Below the pieces are notes generated by a model. The model saw only the letters and a list, made by a program, of their open reading frames with translations, was not told the origin of the DNA and did not search any database. Shown here piece by piece: positions 54,774-63,956 of a stretch of 64,000 nucleotides of DNA. Within the stretch, counting starts at the first letter, position 1. Each line of letters begins with the position of its first letter. Source of the DNA: Flavobacterium xinjiangense (GTDB lineage: Bacteria > Bacteroidota > Bacteroidia > Flavobacteriales > Flavobacteriaceae); assembly GCF_900142885.1 (NCBI RefSeq), contig NZ_FRCL01000013.1, forward strand, positions 1 to 64,000. The letters run 5' to 3'. The translations under genes and the position numbers were made by a program.

Positions 54774-56354
54774 ATGAAAAATAAATTATTCATTGCGATA
54801 GCATTAATTTCAACCACTCTTTCTTTTGCCCAAATCAGTTCAACCCAAGTTGATGAATTAGTGAATCGTACCTTAACAGCATTCAATGTTCCAGGAATTG
54901 CGGTTGCCATTGTAAAAGACGGAAAGTTAATTCACGCGCAAGGGTACGGAGTAAAATCTATTTTAACAAAAGAAAAAGTCGATGCGAATACTCTTTTTGG
55001 AATTGCATCAAACAGCAAAGCTTTTACAAGTGCAGCATTAGCGATGTTAGTGGATGAAGGCAAAATAAAATGGGATGATAAAGTCATCAAATACCTTCCA
55101 AATTTCAGAATGTATAATGATTATGTAACCCAAGAATTTACAATTCGGGATTTACTGACGCATAGAAGCGGACTCGGTCTTGGTGCCGGAGATTTAATGA
55201 TTTGGCCTGACGGAAGTAATTTTACCGCACAAGATATCGTGCAAAATTTGCAGTATTTGAAACCGGTTTCTGCTTTTAGAACCAAATATGATTATGATAA
55301 TTTACTGTACATTGTTGCCGGTGAAGTTATTGCTAAAGCAAGTGGTCAAAGTTGGTGCGATTTTATTGAAGAGCGCATTATGAAGCCATTAGAAATGAAT
55401 AATAGCGCCGCTTCCTTTTTGCGATTGAAAGACAGTACCAATATAATTGCTCCTCATGTTCCTATCGATGGAAAACTTAAAGTGATCAAACGGTATCAAA
55501 ATCAACTATTCGATGCGGCTGCCGGAATTTATTCCAGTGTTAATGATTTAAGCAAATGGACTATCATGCAAATGAATAACGGAAAATATGGCGCTGAAAA
55601 CAAGCAATTATTCTCTGAGAAAGAACACAATCAAATGTGGCAATTGCAAACTATAATTCCTGTAACCACAAGAGCACCGTATAACACCCATTTTAGCGGT
55701 TACGGATTAGGCTGGTTTTTGAGTGATGTAAAGGGATACAAGCAAGTAACACACACTGGTGGATTAGAGGGAATTGTTACTCAAGTCACTTTGATACCGG
55801 AGTTACAATTAGGGATTATCGTATTGACAAACCAGCAATCCGGAGCAGCATTTAATGCGATTACCAATACAATAAAAGATAGTTATTTAGGAATTAAGTC
55901 TGAGGATTATGTAACTATTTACAGTAACAAATTAAAAGCAAACGAAGAAACTGCCGATAAAGTTACTGATGAAGTTTGGGCTACTGTCGCAAAAAATAAA
56001 AAGGAAAAAATAAAAACAGACTTCAATAATTTTACCGGGACTTATAAGGACAACTGGTTTGGAGATATTACACTTTCGCAAAAAAAAGGAAAATTATATT
56101 TTGCATCAAAACGTTCTCCTCATCTTACCGGAGAAGTTTTTTTCTACAAAAAAGGTAATTATGTGGTAAAATGGAACAATGCCTATTTTCATGCTGATGC
56201 CCATTTATTTTTTGAATTTGATCCAACTGGAAAAGCAATTGGTATAAAAATGAAACCAATTTCCGAGTTGACCGATTTTAGTTATGATTTTCAAGATTTG
56301 GATTTCAAAAGAGCAGAAAATAGTATGCCTAAAAATACTGTTTCCGGTAATTAA
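54774..56354 (+). CDS. Serine hydrolase, beta-lactamase class C-like
   Basis: This 526-aa exported protein starts at ATG 54774 (MKNKLFIAIALISTTLSFAQ), with a signal peptide. The active-site serine lies in SNSKAFTSAALAMLVDEG (S-x-x-K), the tyrosine motif in KYDYDNLLYIVAGEV (Y-x-N) and the third element is HTGGLEG. A C-terminal domain of about 120 residues (NNFTGTYKDNWFGDITLS) resembles DUF3471. Such proteins are peptidases or esterases. Antibiotic resistance is not implied. A degenerate repeat lies just upstream. Confidence 0.9.
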   Translation: MKNKLFIAIALISTTLSFAQISSTQVDELVNRTLTAFNVPGIAVAIVKDGKLIHAQGYGVKSILTKEKVDANTLFGIASNSKAFTSAALAMLVDEGKIKWDDKVIKYLPNFRMYNDYVTQEFTIRDLLTHRSGLGLGAGDLMIWPDGSNFTAQDIVQNLQYLKPVSAFRTKYDYDNLLYIVAGEVIAKASGQSWCDFIEERIMKPLEMNNSAASFLRLKDSTNIIAPHVPIDGKLKVIKRYQNQLFDAAAGIYSSVNDLSKWTIMQMNNGKYGAENKQLFSEKEHNQMWQLQTIIPVTTRAPYNTHFSGYGLGWFLSDVKGYKQVTHTGGLEGIVTQVTLIPELQLGIIVLTNQQSGAAFNAITNTIKDSYLGIKSEDYVTIYSNKLKANEETADKVTDEVWATVAKNKKEKIKTDFNNFTGTYKDNWFGDITLSQKKGKLYFASKRSPHLTGEVFFYKKGNYVVKWNNAYFHADAHLFFEFDPTGKAIGIKMKPISELTDFSYDFQDLDFKRAENSMPKNTVSGN

Positions 56355-56431
56355 ACATTAAATCAAAAACAAAATAATCCTTGTATATCTCCTAAGTTAT
56401 ATTTATTTTTAGGAATTGAACCCATGCCGTT

Positions 56432-58657
56432 ATGATAGAAATAGATTTAGAAAAAGAAAATAAAGCGATTGCTCAAGAATATAAAGAGTTACTTCGGATT
56501 AGTTATCAAACCTTAAGTGATGATGATAAAAAACTGATCCGTAAGGCTTTTGATGTTTCTGTAGAAGCGCATAAAGATCAACGAAGAAAATCTGGCGAAG
56601 CTTATATCTTCCATCCTATTGCTGTTGCAAAAATTGTTGCACAAGAAATTGGGTTGGGCGCTACCTCTATTGCAGCCGCGCTATTACATGATGTTGTCGA
56701 AGATACACTAATGACAGTGCAAGATATTGACCGCTTGTTTGGCCCTAAAATCGCACAACTTGTTGAAGGTTTGACCAAAATATCCTTGGTTCAGAAAGAT
56801 TTGAATGCGTCATTGCAAGCCGAGAATTTCCGTAAAATGATATTGACGCTTAATGATGATGTGCGCGTAATTCTTATAAAATTAGCCGATCGTTTGCATA
56901 ATATGCAGACGATGGATTCGATGCAAGAAGACAAACAAACTAAAATCGCATCTGAAACCTTATATATTTACGCACCTCTTGCCCACCGTTTGGGTCTATA
57001 TAATATTAAAACAAAACTGGAAGATTTAGGTTTAAAATATACTGAACCAGCAATTTACAACGAAATTGTAAGTAAAATAAAAGAAACCAAGGAAGAACAG
57101 GATGAATACATCAAAGACATCTCTGAAGTCCTTAAAGAATCATTGGATGCTGAAAAAATTGATTACGTAATTAAAGGACGTCCGAAATCCATCTACTCGA
57201 TTCGTAGAAAGATGAAAGCTCAAAACGTAAGCTTTGATGAAGTATATGATAAATTTGCCCTTCGTATCGTTTACAAATCAAGTAATCCACACGATGAAAA
57301 GTTTCTGGCTTGGAAAATTTATTCCATCGTAACAGACCATTACAGACCGAGTCCAAGTCGATTGCGAGATTGGATTTCATCTCCCAAATCTACTGGATAC
57401 GAAGCCTTACACATCACGGTAATGGGACCAAAAGGACGCTGGGTAGAAGTGCAGGTACGAAGCGAGCGCATGGATGAAATTGCTGAAAAAGGATACGCAG
57501 CGCATTACAAATATAAAAATGGCGCTACCGAAGAAAGTGGTTTGGATGTTTGGTTGAACTTACTAAAAGAAGCCTTAGAAAATTCGGAGACTAACGCAGT
57601 GGATTTTGTGGAAGATTTCAAAATGAATTTGTATTCAAAGGAAATCTTCGTCTTTACTCCAAAAGGAGAAATTAAATCATTGCCAAAGGGAGCTACTTCC
57701 CTTGATTTTGCATTCAGTATTCACTCGGAAATAGGAATTCGCACCCGAGGAACACGTGTTAACGGCAAATTAGTTCCTTTGAACTTCGAATTAAAAAGCG
57801 GTGATCAAATTGAAGTCATTACGTCTCAACATCAAAAACCAACAATCAACTGGTTAGATTATGTGACAACTTCCAGAGCTAAAACTAAAATAAAAAACGT
57901 TCTAAACGAAAATACCAAGAAAATTGGTGAGGAAGGAAAAGAACTACTAACTCGAAAATTAAAACATTTAAAAATAACTTTAAACGAATCGGTTGTCAAC
58001 GAGTTAGTCAACTTTTTCAAATTGAAAACAAGTTTAGATTTATTTTACCGTGTAGGAATTGGTGCTATAGAAAACCAACAGTTAAAAGACTATGCGGCGC
58101 AAAAAAGTAACACTTTTATTAATTTTTTCAAAAACAAAATAAAACGTTCTTCTAGCAGTACAGCTGATGAGGATATTCATAAACCAGTTATCAGCAGCAA
58201 TTATGATTTACTCGTTTTTGGCAAAGAACACGACAAATTAGATTATAAATTATCGCCTTGTTGCAATCCAATCCCTGGTGATGATGTTTTTGGTTTTGTG
58301 ACCATAAACGAAGGAATCAAAGTACACAAAAAAGACTGCCCAAACGCCATAGGAATGCAATCTAATTATGCTTATAGAATATTGTTAGCTAAATGGATTG
58401 ACTCTTCTCAAGAGGAATTCAAAGCAATCATAAACATTACCGGAATGGACATTTTAGGATTGACAAACCAGCTGACAAAGGTAATTTCTAATAATATGCA
58501 TGTAAATATCCAGAGTATTTCGTTAAGCACTGACGCTGGAATCTTTCACGGTCAAGTGGCTGTTATCGTTCAAAATAATACCATTTTGAAAAAGATGATT
58601 AGCAACATTAAGAAAATTGATGGTATCGATAAAGTAACCCGAGTTTATAAAACATAA
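56432..58657 (+). CDS. RelA/SpoT-family (p)ppGpp synthetase/hydrolase
   Basis: This 741-aa long RSH enzyme makes and degrades the alarmone (p)ppGpp. The hydrolase HD domain has LLHDVVEDT with His86-Asp87. The synthetase domain has GRPKSIYSIRRKM and WVEVQVRSERMDEIAEKG. The TGS domain is EIFVFTPKGEIKSLPKGATS, then a helical and zinc-type region (CCNPIPGDDVFGFV) and a C-terminal ACT domain (NITGMDILGLTNQLTKVI). Both catalytic domains look intact, so it is probably bifunctional. It is followed by the Fur-family gene. Confidence 0.95.
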   Translation: MIEIDLEKENKAIAQEYKELLRISYQTLSDDDKKLIRKAFDVSVEAHKDQRRKSGEAYIFHPIAVAKIVAQEIGLGATSIAAALLHDVVEDTLMTVQDIDRLFGPKIAQLVEGLTKISLVQKDLNASLQAENFRKMILTLNDDVRVILIKLADRLHNMQTMDSMQEDKQTKIASETLYIYAPLAHRLGLYNIKTKLEDLGLKYTEPAIYNEIVSKIKETKEEQDEYIKDISEVLKESLDAEKIDYVIKGRPKSIYSIRRKMKAQNVSFDEVYDKFALRIVYKSSNPHDEKFLAWKIYSIVTDHYRPSPSRLRDWISSPKSTGYEALHITVMGPKGRWVEVQVRSERMDEIAEKGYAAHYKYKNGATEESGLDVWLNLLKEALENSETNAVDFVEDFKMNLYSKEIFVFTPKGEIKSLPKGATSLDFAFSIHSEIGIRTRGTRVNGKLVPLNFELKSGDQIEVITSQHQKPTINWLDYVTTSRAKTKIKNVLNENTKKIGEEGKELLTRKLKHLKITLNESVVNELVNFFKLKTSLDLFYRVGIGAIENQQLKDYAAQKSNTFINFFKNKIKRSSSSTADEDIHKPVISSNYDLLVFGKEHDKLDYKLSPCCNPIPGDDVFGFVTINEGIKVHKKDCPNAIGMQSNYAYRILLAKWIDSSQEEFKAIINITGMDILGLTNQLTKVISNNMHVNIQSISLSTDAGIFHGQVAVIVQNNTILKKMISNIKKIDGIDKVTRVYKT

Positions 58658-58755
58658 GAAAGGCTATTGCATACAATTTTATAGATTGCTATCATAGGGT
58701 CTCTAAAATAAAACGAAAAAGCAAATCAGTCCATTTTAAACTATTTGATTTTTTC

Positions 58756-58776
58756 AACTTTAAACTTTAAACTTTA
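58756..58776 (+). repeat. Three perfect heptamers upstream of the Fur-family gene
   Basis: Three contiguous AACTTTA units lie where the -33 promoter element of the downstream gene is expected. The unit resembles no other repeat in the window but is of the same length as the array at 51615-51649. Confidence 0.8.
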
Positions 58777-58789
58777 AAAAATAAAAAAT

Positions 58790-58797
58790 TATCTTTG
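58790..58797 (+). promoter_or_regulatory. -7 promoter element of the Fur-family gene
   Basis: TATCTTTG matches TAnnTTTG. It ends 7 bp before the ATG at 58805, so the transcript would have almost no leader. No TTTG is present at the expected -33 position, where the AACTTTA repeat lies. Confidence 0.55.
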
Positions 58798-58804
58798 CCA
58801 GCAT

Positions 58805-59275
58805 ATGACACTCATTTCCACAGATAATACTAAAAACCAAGAAATTGTAAAAAATGTATTTACAATGTATCTTGAAAAAAAAGGACATCGCAAAACTCCC
58901 GAACGTTATGCTATCCTTCAGGAAATTTACGATAGCGAAGAACATTTTGATGTAGAGAATTTGTATATCAAAATGAAAAACAAAAATTATCGTGTCAGCA
59001 GGGCTACGCTTTATAATACAATCGAATTGCTATTAGATTGTGCTTTAGTGCGTAAACACCAATTTGGACAAAATCAGGCACATTACGAAAAATCGTATTT
59101 TGATAAGCAACACGATCACATTATCATGACCGATACTGGCGAAGTTATCGAATTTTGTGATCCAAGAATTCAAAGTATTAAGAAAACAATCGAAGAAATA
59201 TTCGACATTGAGATTACCAATCATTCCTTATATCTATATGGAATAAAAAGACAAAAAGACAATTTAGACAGCTAA
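58805..59275 (+). CDS. Fur-family transcriptional regulator
   Basis: This 156-aa protein has the Fur winged helix ([20 protein letters not shown], then [18 protein letters not shown] as recognition helix) and a metal-binding dimerisation half with [20 protein letters not shown]. The regulatory metal site residues (HDH and downstream E, H) are visible. The structural CxxC pairs found in many Fur and PerR proteins are absent, with one Cys only (CDP). It controls metal or peroxide genes by binding AT-rich palindromes. The promoter carries heptamer repeats. It precedes purA with a 44-bp gap. Confidence 0.9.
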   Translation: MTLISTDNTKNQEIVKNVFTMYLEKKGHRKTPERYAILQEIYDSEEHFDVENLYIKMKNKNYRVSRATLYNTIELLLDCALVRKHQFGQNQAHYEKSYFDKQHDHIIMTDTGEVIEFCDPRIQSIKKTIEEIFDIEITNHSLYLYGIKRQKDNLDS

Positions 59276-59319
59276 TTAGATGTCTTTGATATAAAAATTA
59301 ACTACAAATAACATACAGA

Positions 59320-60591
59320 ATGACGGTAGATTTATTACTAGGATTACAATGGGGAGATGAAGGAAAAGGAAAAATTGTTGACGTTCTTACTTCAAATTAC
59401 GATATTATTGCTCGTTTTCAAGGCGGACCTAACGCAGGACACACCTTGGAATTTGACGGAATAAAACATGTTCTAAGAACTATTCCTTCTGGTATCTTTC
59501 ATAAAACTGCCATAAACATTATTGGAAATGGAGTTGTAATAGATCCTGTTGTTTTTCAAAAAGAAATCGAAGGTCTGGAAAAATTTAATTTAGACATCAA
59601 AAGCAAATTAATTATTTCAAGAAAAGCGCATTTAATTTTACCTACACACCGATTGTTAGATGCAGCTTCGGAAGCGTCTAAAGGAAAAGCGAAAATTGGT
59701 TCTACGCTAAAAGGAATTGGTCCAACTTATATGGACAAAACCGGAAGAAACGGAATTCGTGTAGGAGATATTGAATTAGAAGATTTCAAAGAACGTTACA
59801 GAGCTTTGGCTGATAAGCATGAAGCAATGATTAAATTCTATGATGTTGCTATCCAATACAACTTAGAAGAATTAGAAAAAGAATTTTTTGAAGCTATCGA
59901 AGAATTAAAAAAATTAGATTTTATTGATAGTGAAGAATATTTAAACCAGGCTCAAAAAGCAGGTAAATCAATATTATGTGAAGGAGCTCAAGGTTCATTA
60001 CTGGATGTTGATTTTGGAACGTATCCATTTGTAACTTCATCAAACACAACCGCTGCAGGTGCCTGTACTGGTTTAGGTATTGCTCCTAATAAAATCAAAG
60101 AAGTATACGGAATTTTCAAAGCTTACGTAACACGTGTAGGTAGCGGTCCATTCCCAACAGAACTTTTTGATGAGGATGGTGCAACTATGGCACGCGTAGG
60201 AAATGAATTTGGTTCTGTTACAGGAAGACAAAGACGTTGTGGATGGTTAGACTTAGTAGCCCTTAAATATGCAGTTCAAGTTAATGGTGTTACACAATTA
60301 ATGATGATGAAAGGTGATGTTCTTTCTGGGTTTGAAACCTTAAAAGTATGTACAGAATACAATTATAAAGGAGCGAATATTTCTCATTTTCCATACAACA
60401 TCGAGCCAGAAAATGTAACTCCTGTTTACCAGGATTTCAAAGGATGGCAAGCTGATTTGACCGGTATGACAACTTACGATGAATTACCAGCTGAATTAAA
60501 AGAATATATCGAGTTCATCGAAAAAGAAGTGGAAGTTCCAATAAAAATAGTTTCTGTAGGACCTGACAGAAAGCAAACTATTCTTAAATAA
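59320..60591 (+). CDS. purA: Adenylosuccinate synthetase
   Basis: This 423-aa enzyme joins IMP and aspartate using GTP, the first step from IMP to AMP. It has the GTP-binding QWGDEGKGKIVD near the N-terminus, GGPNAGHT, GVVIDP, STLKGIGPTYMDKTGRNGIR, CEGAQGSLLDVDFGTYPFVT and the late TGRQRRCGWLDLVALKY block. It is complete and of normal length. It probably shares a transcript with the Fur-family gene upstream and ends at a terminator. Confidence 0.98.
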   Translation: MTVDLLLGLQWGDEGKGKIVDVLTSNYDIIARFQGGPNAGHTLEFDGIKHVLRTIPSGIFHKTAINIIGNGVVIDPVVFQKEIEGLEKFNLDIKSKLIISRKAHLILPTHRLLDAASEASKGKAKIGSTLKGIGPTYMDKTGRNGIRVGDIELEDFKERYRALADKHEAMIKFYDVAIQYNLEELEKEFFEAIEELKKLDFIDSEEYLNQAQKAGKSILCEGAQGSLLDVDFGTYPFVTSSNTTAAGACTGLGIAPNKIKEVYGIFKAYVTRVGSGPFPTELFDEDGATMARVGNEFGSVTGRQRRCGWLDLVALKYAVQVNGVTQLMMMKGDVLSGFETLKVCTEYNYKGANISHFPYNIEPENVTPVYQDFKGWQADLTGMTTYDELPAELKEYIEFIEKEVEVPIKIVSVGPDRKQTILK

Positions 60592-60599
60592 AAATAATT

Positions 60600-60630
60600 A
60601 ACGCTCTGAAAATTCAGAGCGTTTTTTTTT
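60600..60630 (+). terminator. Rho-independent terminator
   Basis: ACGCTCTGA and TCAGAGCGT form a 9-bp stem, followed by nine T. Confidence 0.88.
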
Positions 60631-60683
60631 GAAAAAAGTGTACTTTTATATCATTTGAAAATAACAGGATCCAAATAACATTC

Positions 60684-61712
60684 ATGTTTAAAAGTAAAAC
60701 TCTTCTACTTTCGCTGCTGACAATTATTAGTCTGAACATCTTCTTTTCTTGTAAAAAAGACGAACTGCCTATGCCGAATAATTCTTTACAAAAATACACA
60801 ACCTCAGGATCGAAAATACTTTCAAATTCGCAACCCATTCAACTTATAGGAGCTAATGCTTTTCATGTTTTTAGTGCTGGCAGTACTGATATGAATAGCT
60901 GGAATATTGATATATCAAGGGAGTTTATTGGTAACATAAAAGAAACACAACTGCAAGGAAATCCTATCAAAGATAGCAATGGAGCCTATTTATATTCTCT
61001 ACAAAATATCATTGACGACAACCGACTTAATAATCGAATTACTATTATTTGCGCTTTTGGTTGGGACGGAAAAAATGAAACCGAGTTCACCGGTAAAAGC
61101 CCTACTCAAACAACATGGTGGAATGATTACAAAATAAAACTGAAGTCATGGGCAATGTACTTCAAAGACCAACCGGATGTATGGATTGAAGTATGGAATG
61201 AACCTTATCGATATGATTGCGCTGATGGCTATACTGATTTAGTCTGGATGAATGATATGAACGAAATGGTTGGGATTATTCGAAATACTGGCAATCAAAA
61301 TATTATTTTAGTGCCCTGCGCACAGCAAGGCCAAGACGAAAGTGTTTTAATCAACAAGGGAAATGAATTTCTAACTGATAAATCGAATATAATTTATGAT
61401 ATTCATGCCTACGAAAAATGGCTTTTGGATAATAACTCTTCAATAAATAATCGTTTAGAGCAATTAAAACTTAAAAATATCCCTATCCTTTTTGGCGAAA
61501 CGGCCCCGCTGAATGCAGGAATTTTAATGAATCCAAACTCTTTTTTAAACATCATTTATAACAGAGGTCTTTCTGTTTGTGCTTGGGTTTGGAAAAAGGA
61601 TGAGAACGACAAAGATGCTTTATTAACAGCAACAGGATCGCCAAATGACAACAATAACAATAATTGGGGAACTACATATAAGAACTTAACATCGAAAGTT
61701 CGAAAACCATAG
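60684..61712 (+). CDS. Glycoside hydrolase family 5-like lipoprotein
   Basis: This 342-aa protein has a lipobox FFSC with Cys23 and a (beta/alpha)8 GH5/cellulase-type domain. The acid/base is Glu173 in IEVWNEPYRYD and the nucleophile Glu272 in LFGETAPLNAG, about 100 residues apart as usual. Other conserved elements are IQLIGANAFHVF near the start and YDIHAYEKWLLDN. The substrate may be a beta-glucan or mannan; this cannot be read from the sequence. No polysaccharide utilisation SusCD pair is nearby, so the gene stands alone. Confidence 0.82.
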   Translation: MFKSKTLLLSLLTIISLNIFFSCKKDELPMPNNSLQKYTTSGSKILSNSQPIQLIGANAFHVFSAGSTDMNSWNIDISREFIGNIKETQLQGNPIKDSNGAYLYSLQNIIDDNRLNNRITIICAFGWDGKNETEFTGKSPTQTTWWNDYKIKLKSWAMYFKDQPDVWIEVWNEPYRYDCADGYTDLVWMNDMNEMVGIIRNTGNQNIILVPCAQQGQDESVLINKGNEFLTDKSNIIYDIHAYEKWLLDNNSSINNRLEQLKLKNIPILFGETAPLNAGILMNPNSFLNIIYNRGLSVCAWVWKKDENDKDALLTATGSPNDNNNNNWGTTYKNLTSKVRKP

Positions 61713-61759
61713 CAACCTTTAGGATTAAAAACAAAACTACTACAATCACTTCCAAACGA

Positions 61760-62341
61760 ATGAAAAATCCAACGATTATATTACAAAAAACCGAATTGCT
61801 TTCTGATAATTGGTACATTTTAAATAAAGTGACCTTTGACTATCAAAAAAAAGACGACTCATGGATAACTCAAAAAAGAGAAGTCTATGACCGAGGAAAT
61901 GGAGCTGCGATTTTGCTTTACAATTCAACCCAAAAAACGGTGATTTTGACTCGTCAGTTTCGCTTACCAACCTATCTTAACGGCAATGAAACCGGAATGA
62001 TGATTGAGGTTTGCGCAGGTCTTTTGGACCAAGACCATCCAGAACAATGCATCATTCGAGAGACAGAAGAAGAAACAGGATACCGACTTACAAAAGTCAC
62101 TAAAATCATGGAAACGTATATGTCGCCAGGTGCTGTAACGGAGATTTTATATTTATTTGTTGGCGAATACGATGAATCTATGAAAGTTAGTGACGGTGGT
62201 GGAGTTGCGCATGAAGAGGAGAATATAGATGTCATGGAAATGACATATGATGAAGCCTACTCTATGATTGAATCCGGGGAAATAACAGATGCCAAGACCA
62301 TTATGTTATTGCAATATGCAAAAATAAAAAATCTCGTTTAA
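61760..62341 (+). CDS. nudK: NudK-type Nudix hydrolase
   Basis: This 193-aa Nudix enzyme resembles GDP-mannose pyrophosphatase NudK. The Nudix box is GLLDQDHPEQCIIRETEEET, continuing GYRL. TVILTRQFRLPTYLNGNETG and EVCAGLLD precede it, and YMSPGAVTEILYLFVGEYDE follows. The gene overlaps no neighbour but ends 3 bp before the EamA transporter gene, suggesting a joint transcript. The family cleaves nucleoside diphosphate sugars and related molecules. Confidence 0.88.
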   Translation: MKNPTIILQKTELLSDNWYILNKVTFDYQKKDDSWITQKREVYDRGNGAAILLYNSTQKTVILTRQFRLPTYLNGNETGMMIEVCAGLLDQDHPEQCIIRETEEETGYRLTKVTKIMETYMSPGAVTEILYLFVGEYDESMKVSDGGGVAHEEENIDVMEMTYDEAYSMIESGEITDAKTIMLLQYAKIKNLV

Positions 62342-62344
62342 TAA

Positions 62345-63226
62345 ATGAGCAATCAAATCAAAGGAGCACTATTTGCTTTATTAGCCACTCTACTTTGGTC
62401 CGTTAATATGGTAATCGCCAGCGGAATTAAAGGTCACATTCCGCCTGTTGGACTAGCTTTTTGGAGGTGGACGATTGCGTGTATCGTTTTGGCTCCATTT
62501 GCCATAAAAAGTACTATTGAAAATTTCAAAATTATAAAAACACACATTCGGTATCTTATGCTTACCGCATTGCTGGGCATCACTATTTTTAATACGCTCA
62601 TTTACTTTGCAGGAAGAACAACAAGTGCAGTCAATTTATCGTTAATTGCCATTTCGATTCCACTTTTTATTGTTGTCCTTTCCAGGATTATTTTTAAAGA
62701 GAAAGTTTCGAATATAAAAATAGTGGGAATTGCAACTATAATCACAGGTGTTCTAGTTCTCATTACCAAAGGTTCTTTGCAAGCCTTGCTTCATATCAAC
62801 TTTACAATTGGAGATCTATTGATGCTGGTGGCCTGTTTCTTTTTTGCCTATTACACGATACTAGTTCGACAAAAACCAGAGGAGTTAACACCTAAAGTAT
62901 TTTTATTTAGTGTTTTTATTATCGGCACCATTTTCCTATTCCCTTTTTATATTTGGGAGCATTTATTTTATAAAAAAGTAATTTTTGATGCTAAAACAGT
63001 ATTAGCAACCAGTTATGTTGGGATATTTGCTTCACTTGTTTCCTATTATTTGTGGAACGAAGCGATTCGGTTGATAGGTACCTCAAAAACAGCATTAATT
63101 TATTATTTAATTCCAGTGTTCAGTGGAATTCTGGCCTATGTTTTTCTGGGTCAGGCTATTGTAATCACTCAGATTATAAGTATGGGAATCATTATTACCG
63201 GTTTATTGATAACCAACCGGAAGTAG
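62345..63226 (+). CDS. EamA-family (DMT) transporter
   Basis: This 293-aa membrane protein has ten predicted helices in two EamA repeats. The first starts GALFALLATLLWSVNMVIAS, with FWRWTIACIVLAPFA; the second includes LLMLVACFFFAYYTILVRQK and SYYLWNEAIRLIGTSKTALI, ending in GIIITGLLITNRK. Such drug/metabolite transporters move small metabolites or amino acids across the inner membrane. The substrate is unknown. The preceding Nudix gene is 3 bp upstream. Confidence 0.92.
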   Translation: MSNQIKGALFALLATLLWSVNMVIASGIKGHIPPVGLAFWRWTIACIVLAPFAIKSTIENFKIIKTHIRYLMLTALLGITIFNTLIYFAGRTTSAVNLSLIAISIPLFIVVLSRIIFKEKVSNIKIVGIATIITGVLVLITKGSLQALLHINFTIGDLLMLVACFFFAYYTILVRQKPEELTPKVFLFSVFIIGTIFLFPFYIWEHLFYKKVIFDAKTVLATSYVGIFASLVSYYLWNEAIRLIGTSKTALIYYLIPVFSGILAYVFLGQAIVITQIISMGIIITGLLITNRK

Positions 63227-63250
63227 TGAGTTTTAAGCAATAATAAAAAT

Positions 63251-63292
63251 AAAAAAGGTGCAATGAAGATTTTTTCATCGCACCTTTTTTTA
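63251..63292. terminator. Bidirectional terminator
   Basis: AAAAAAGGTGC and GCACCTTTTTT pair around an AATGAAGATTTTTTCATC-type loop region, with T runs on both strands. It serves the convergent EamA and peroxiredoxin genes. Confidence 0.85.
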
Positions 63293-63317
63293 ACAAAATA
63301 ATTATTATCCAAAATTG

Positions 63318-63956
63318 CTATTTGTTAGGTTGTGGAGTCATTCTTAAATACGGTTTCACTCTTTCGTACCCTTTTGGGAATTTAGCAGCAATATCTTCGT
63401 CTTTTACTGCTGTCGAAATCACCACTCTTTCACCATCTTTCCAATTTGCCGGTGTTGCTACACTATAATTCGCGGTCAACTGCAAACTATCAATTACACG
63501 AAGTAATTCATCAAAATTTCTTCCTGTTGATGCTGGGTAAGTCAACATTAATTTTATTTTTTTGTCTGGTCCTATGATAAAAACCGAACGAACTGTAAAA
63601 CTTTCATTCGCATTGGGATGAATCATATCATACAATTCTGCTATATGTTTGTCTTCGTCAGCAATAATAGGGAAATTGACTGTTGTATTCTGCGTTTCAT
63701 TGATGTCTTTAATCCACTCCATGTGAGACTCTAATCCATCCACACTCAGTGCGATAACTTTTACATTTCTTTTTTCAAATTCAGGATAATAATTTGCCAC
63801 TGTCCCTAATTCAGTGGTACAAACTGGTGTAAAATCTGCAGGATGCGAAAATAAAATGCCCCAAGAATCACCCAACCATTCGTGAAATTTTATTTTTCCT
63901 TGCGTAGTTTCTGCTTCGAAATCCGGAGCGATATCGCCTAATCGTAATGATGCCAT
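63318..63956 (-). CDS. 1-Cys peroxiredoxin (Prx6-type)
   Basis: This 212-aa cytosolic peroxidase starts at ATG 63956 (MASLRLGDIAPDFEAETTQG), the normal beginning of the family. The peroxidatic Cys46 lies in SHPADFTPVCTTELG. No resolving cysteine in the usual 2-Cys position is seen. VKVIALSVDGLESHMEWIKD, YPASTGRNFDELLRVIDSLQ and TPANWKDGERVVI belong to the Prx6 type. It reduces peroxides with an external thiol. The upstream region runs out of the window. Confidence 0.95.
   Translation of the reverse strand: MASLRLGDIAPDFEAETTQGKIKFHEWLGDSWGILFSHPADFTPVCTTELGTVANYYPEFEKRNVKVIALSVDGLESHMEWIKDINETQNTTVNFPIIADEDKHIAELYDMIHPNANESFTVRSVFIIGPDKKIKLMLTYPASTGRNFDELLRVIDSLQLTANYSVATPANWKDGERVVISTAVKDEDIAAKFPKGYERVKPYLRMTPQPNK

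Noticed and set aside
54774..56354. Antibiotic-resistance beta-lactamase
   Set aside because: The S-x-x-K, Y-x-N and HTG motifs occur in many serine peptidases and esterases. The extra C-terminal domain and size argue against a class C beta-lactamase.
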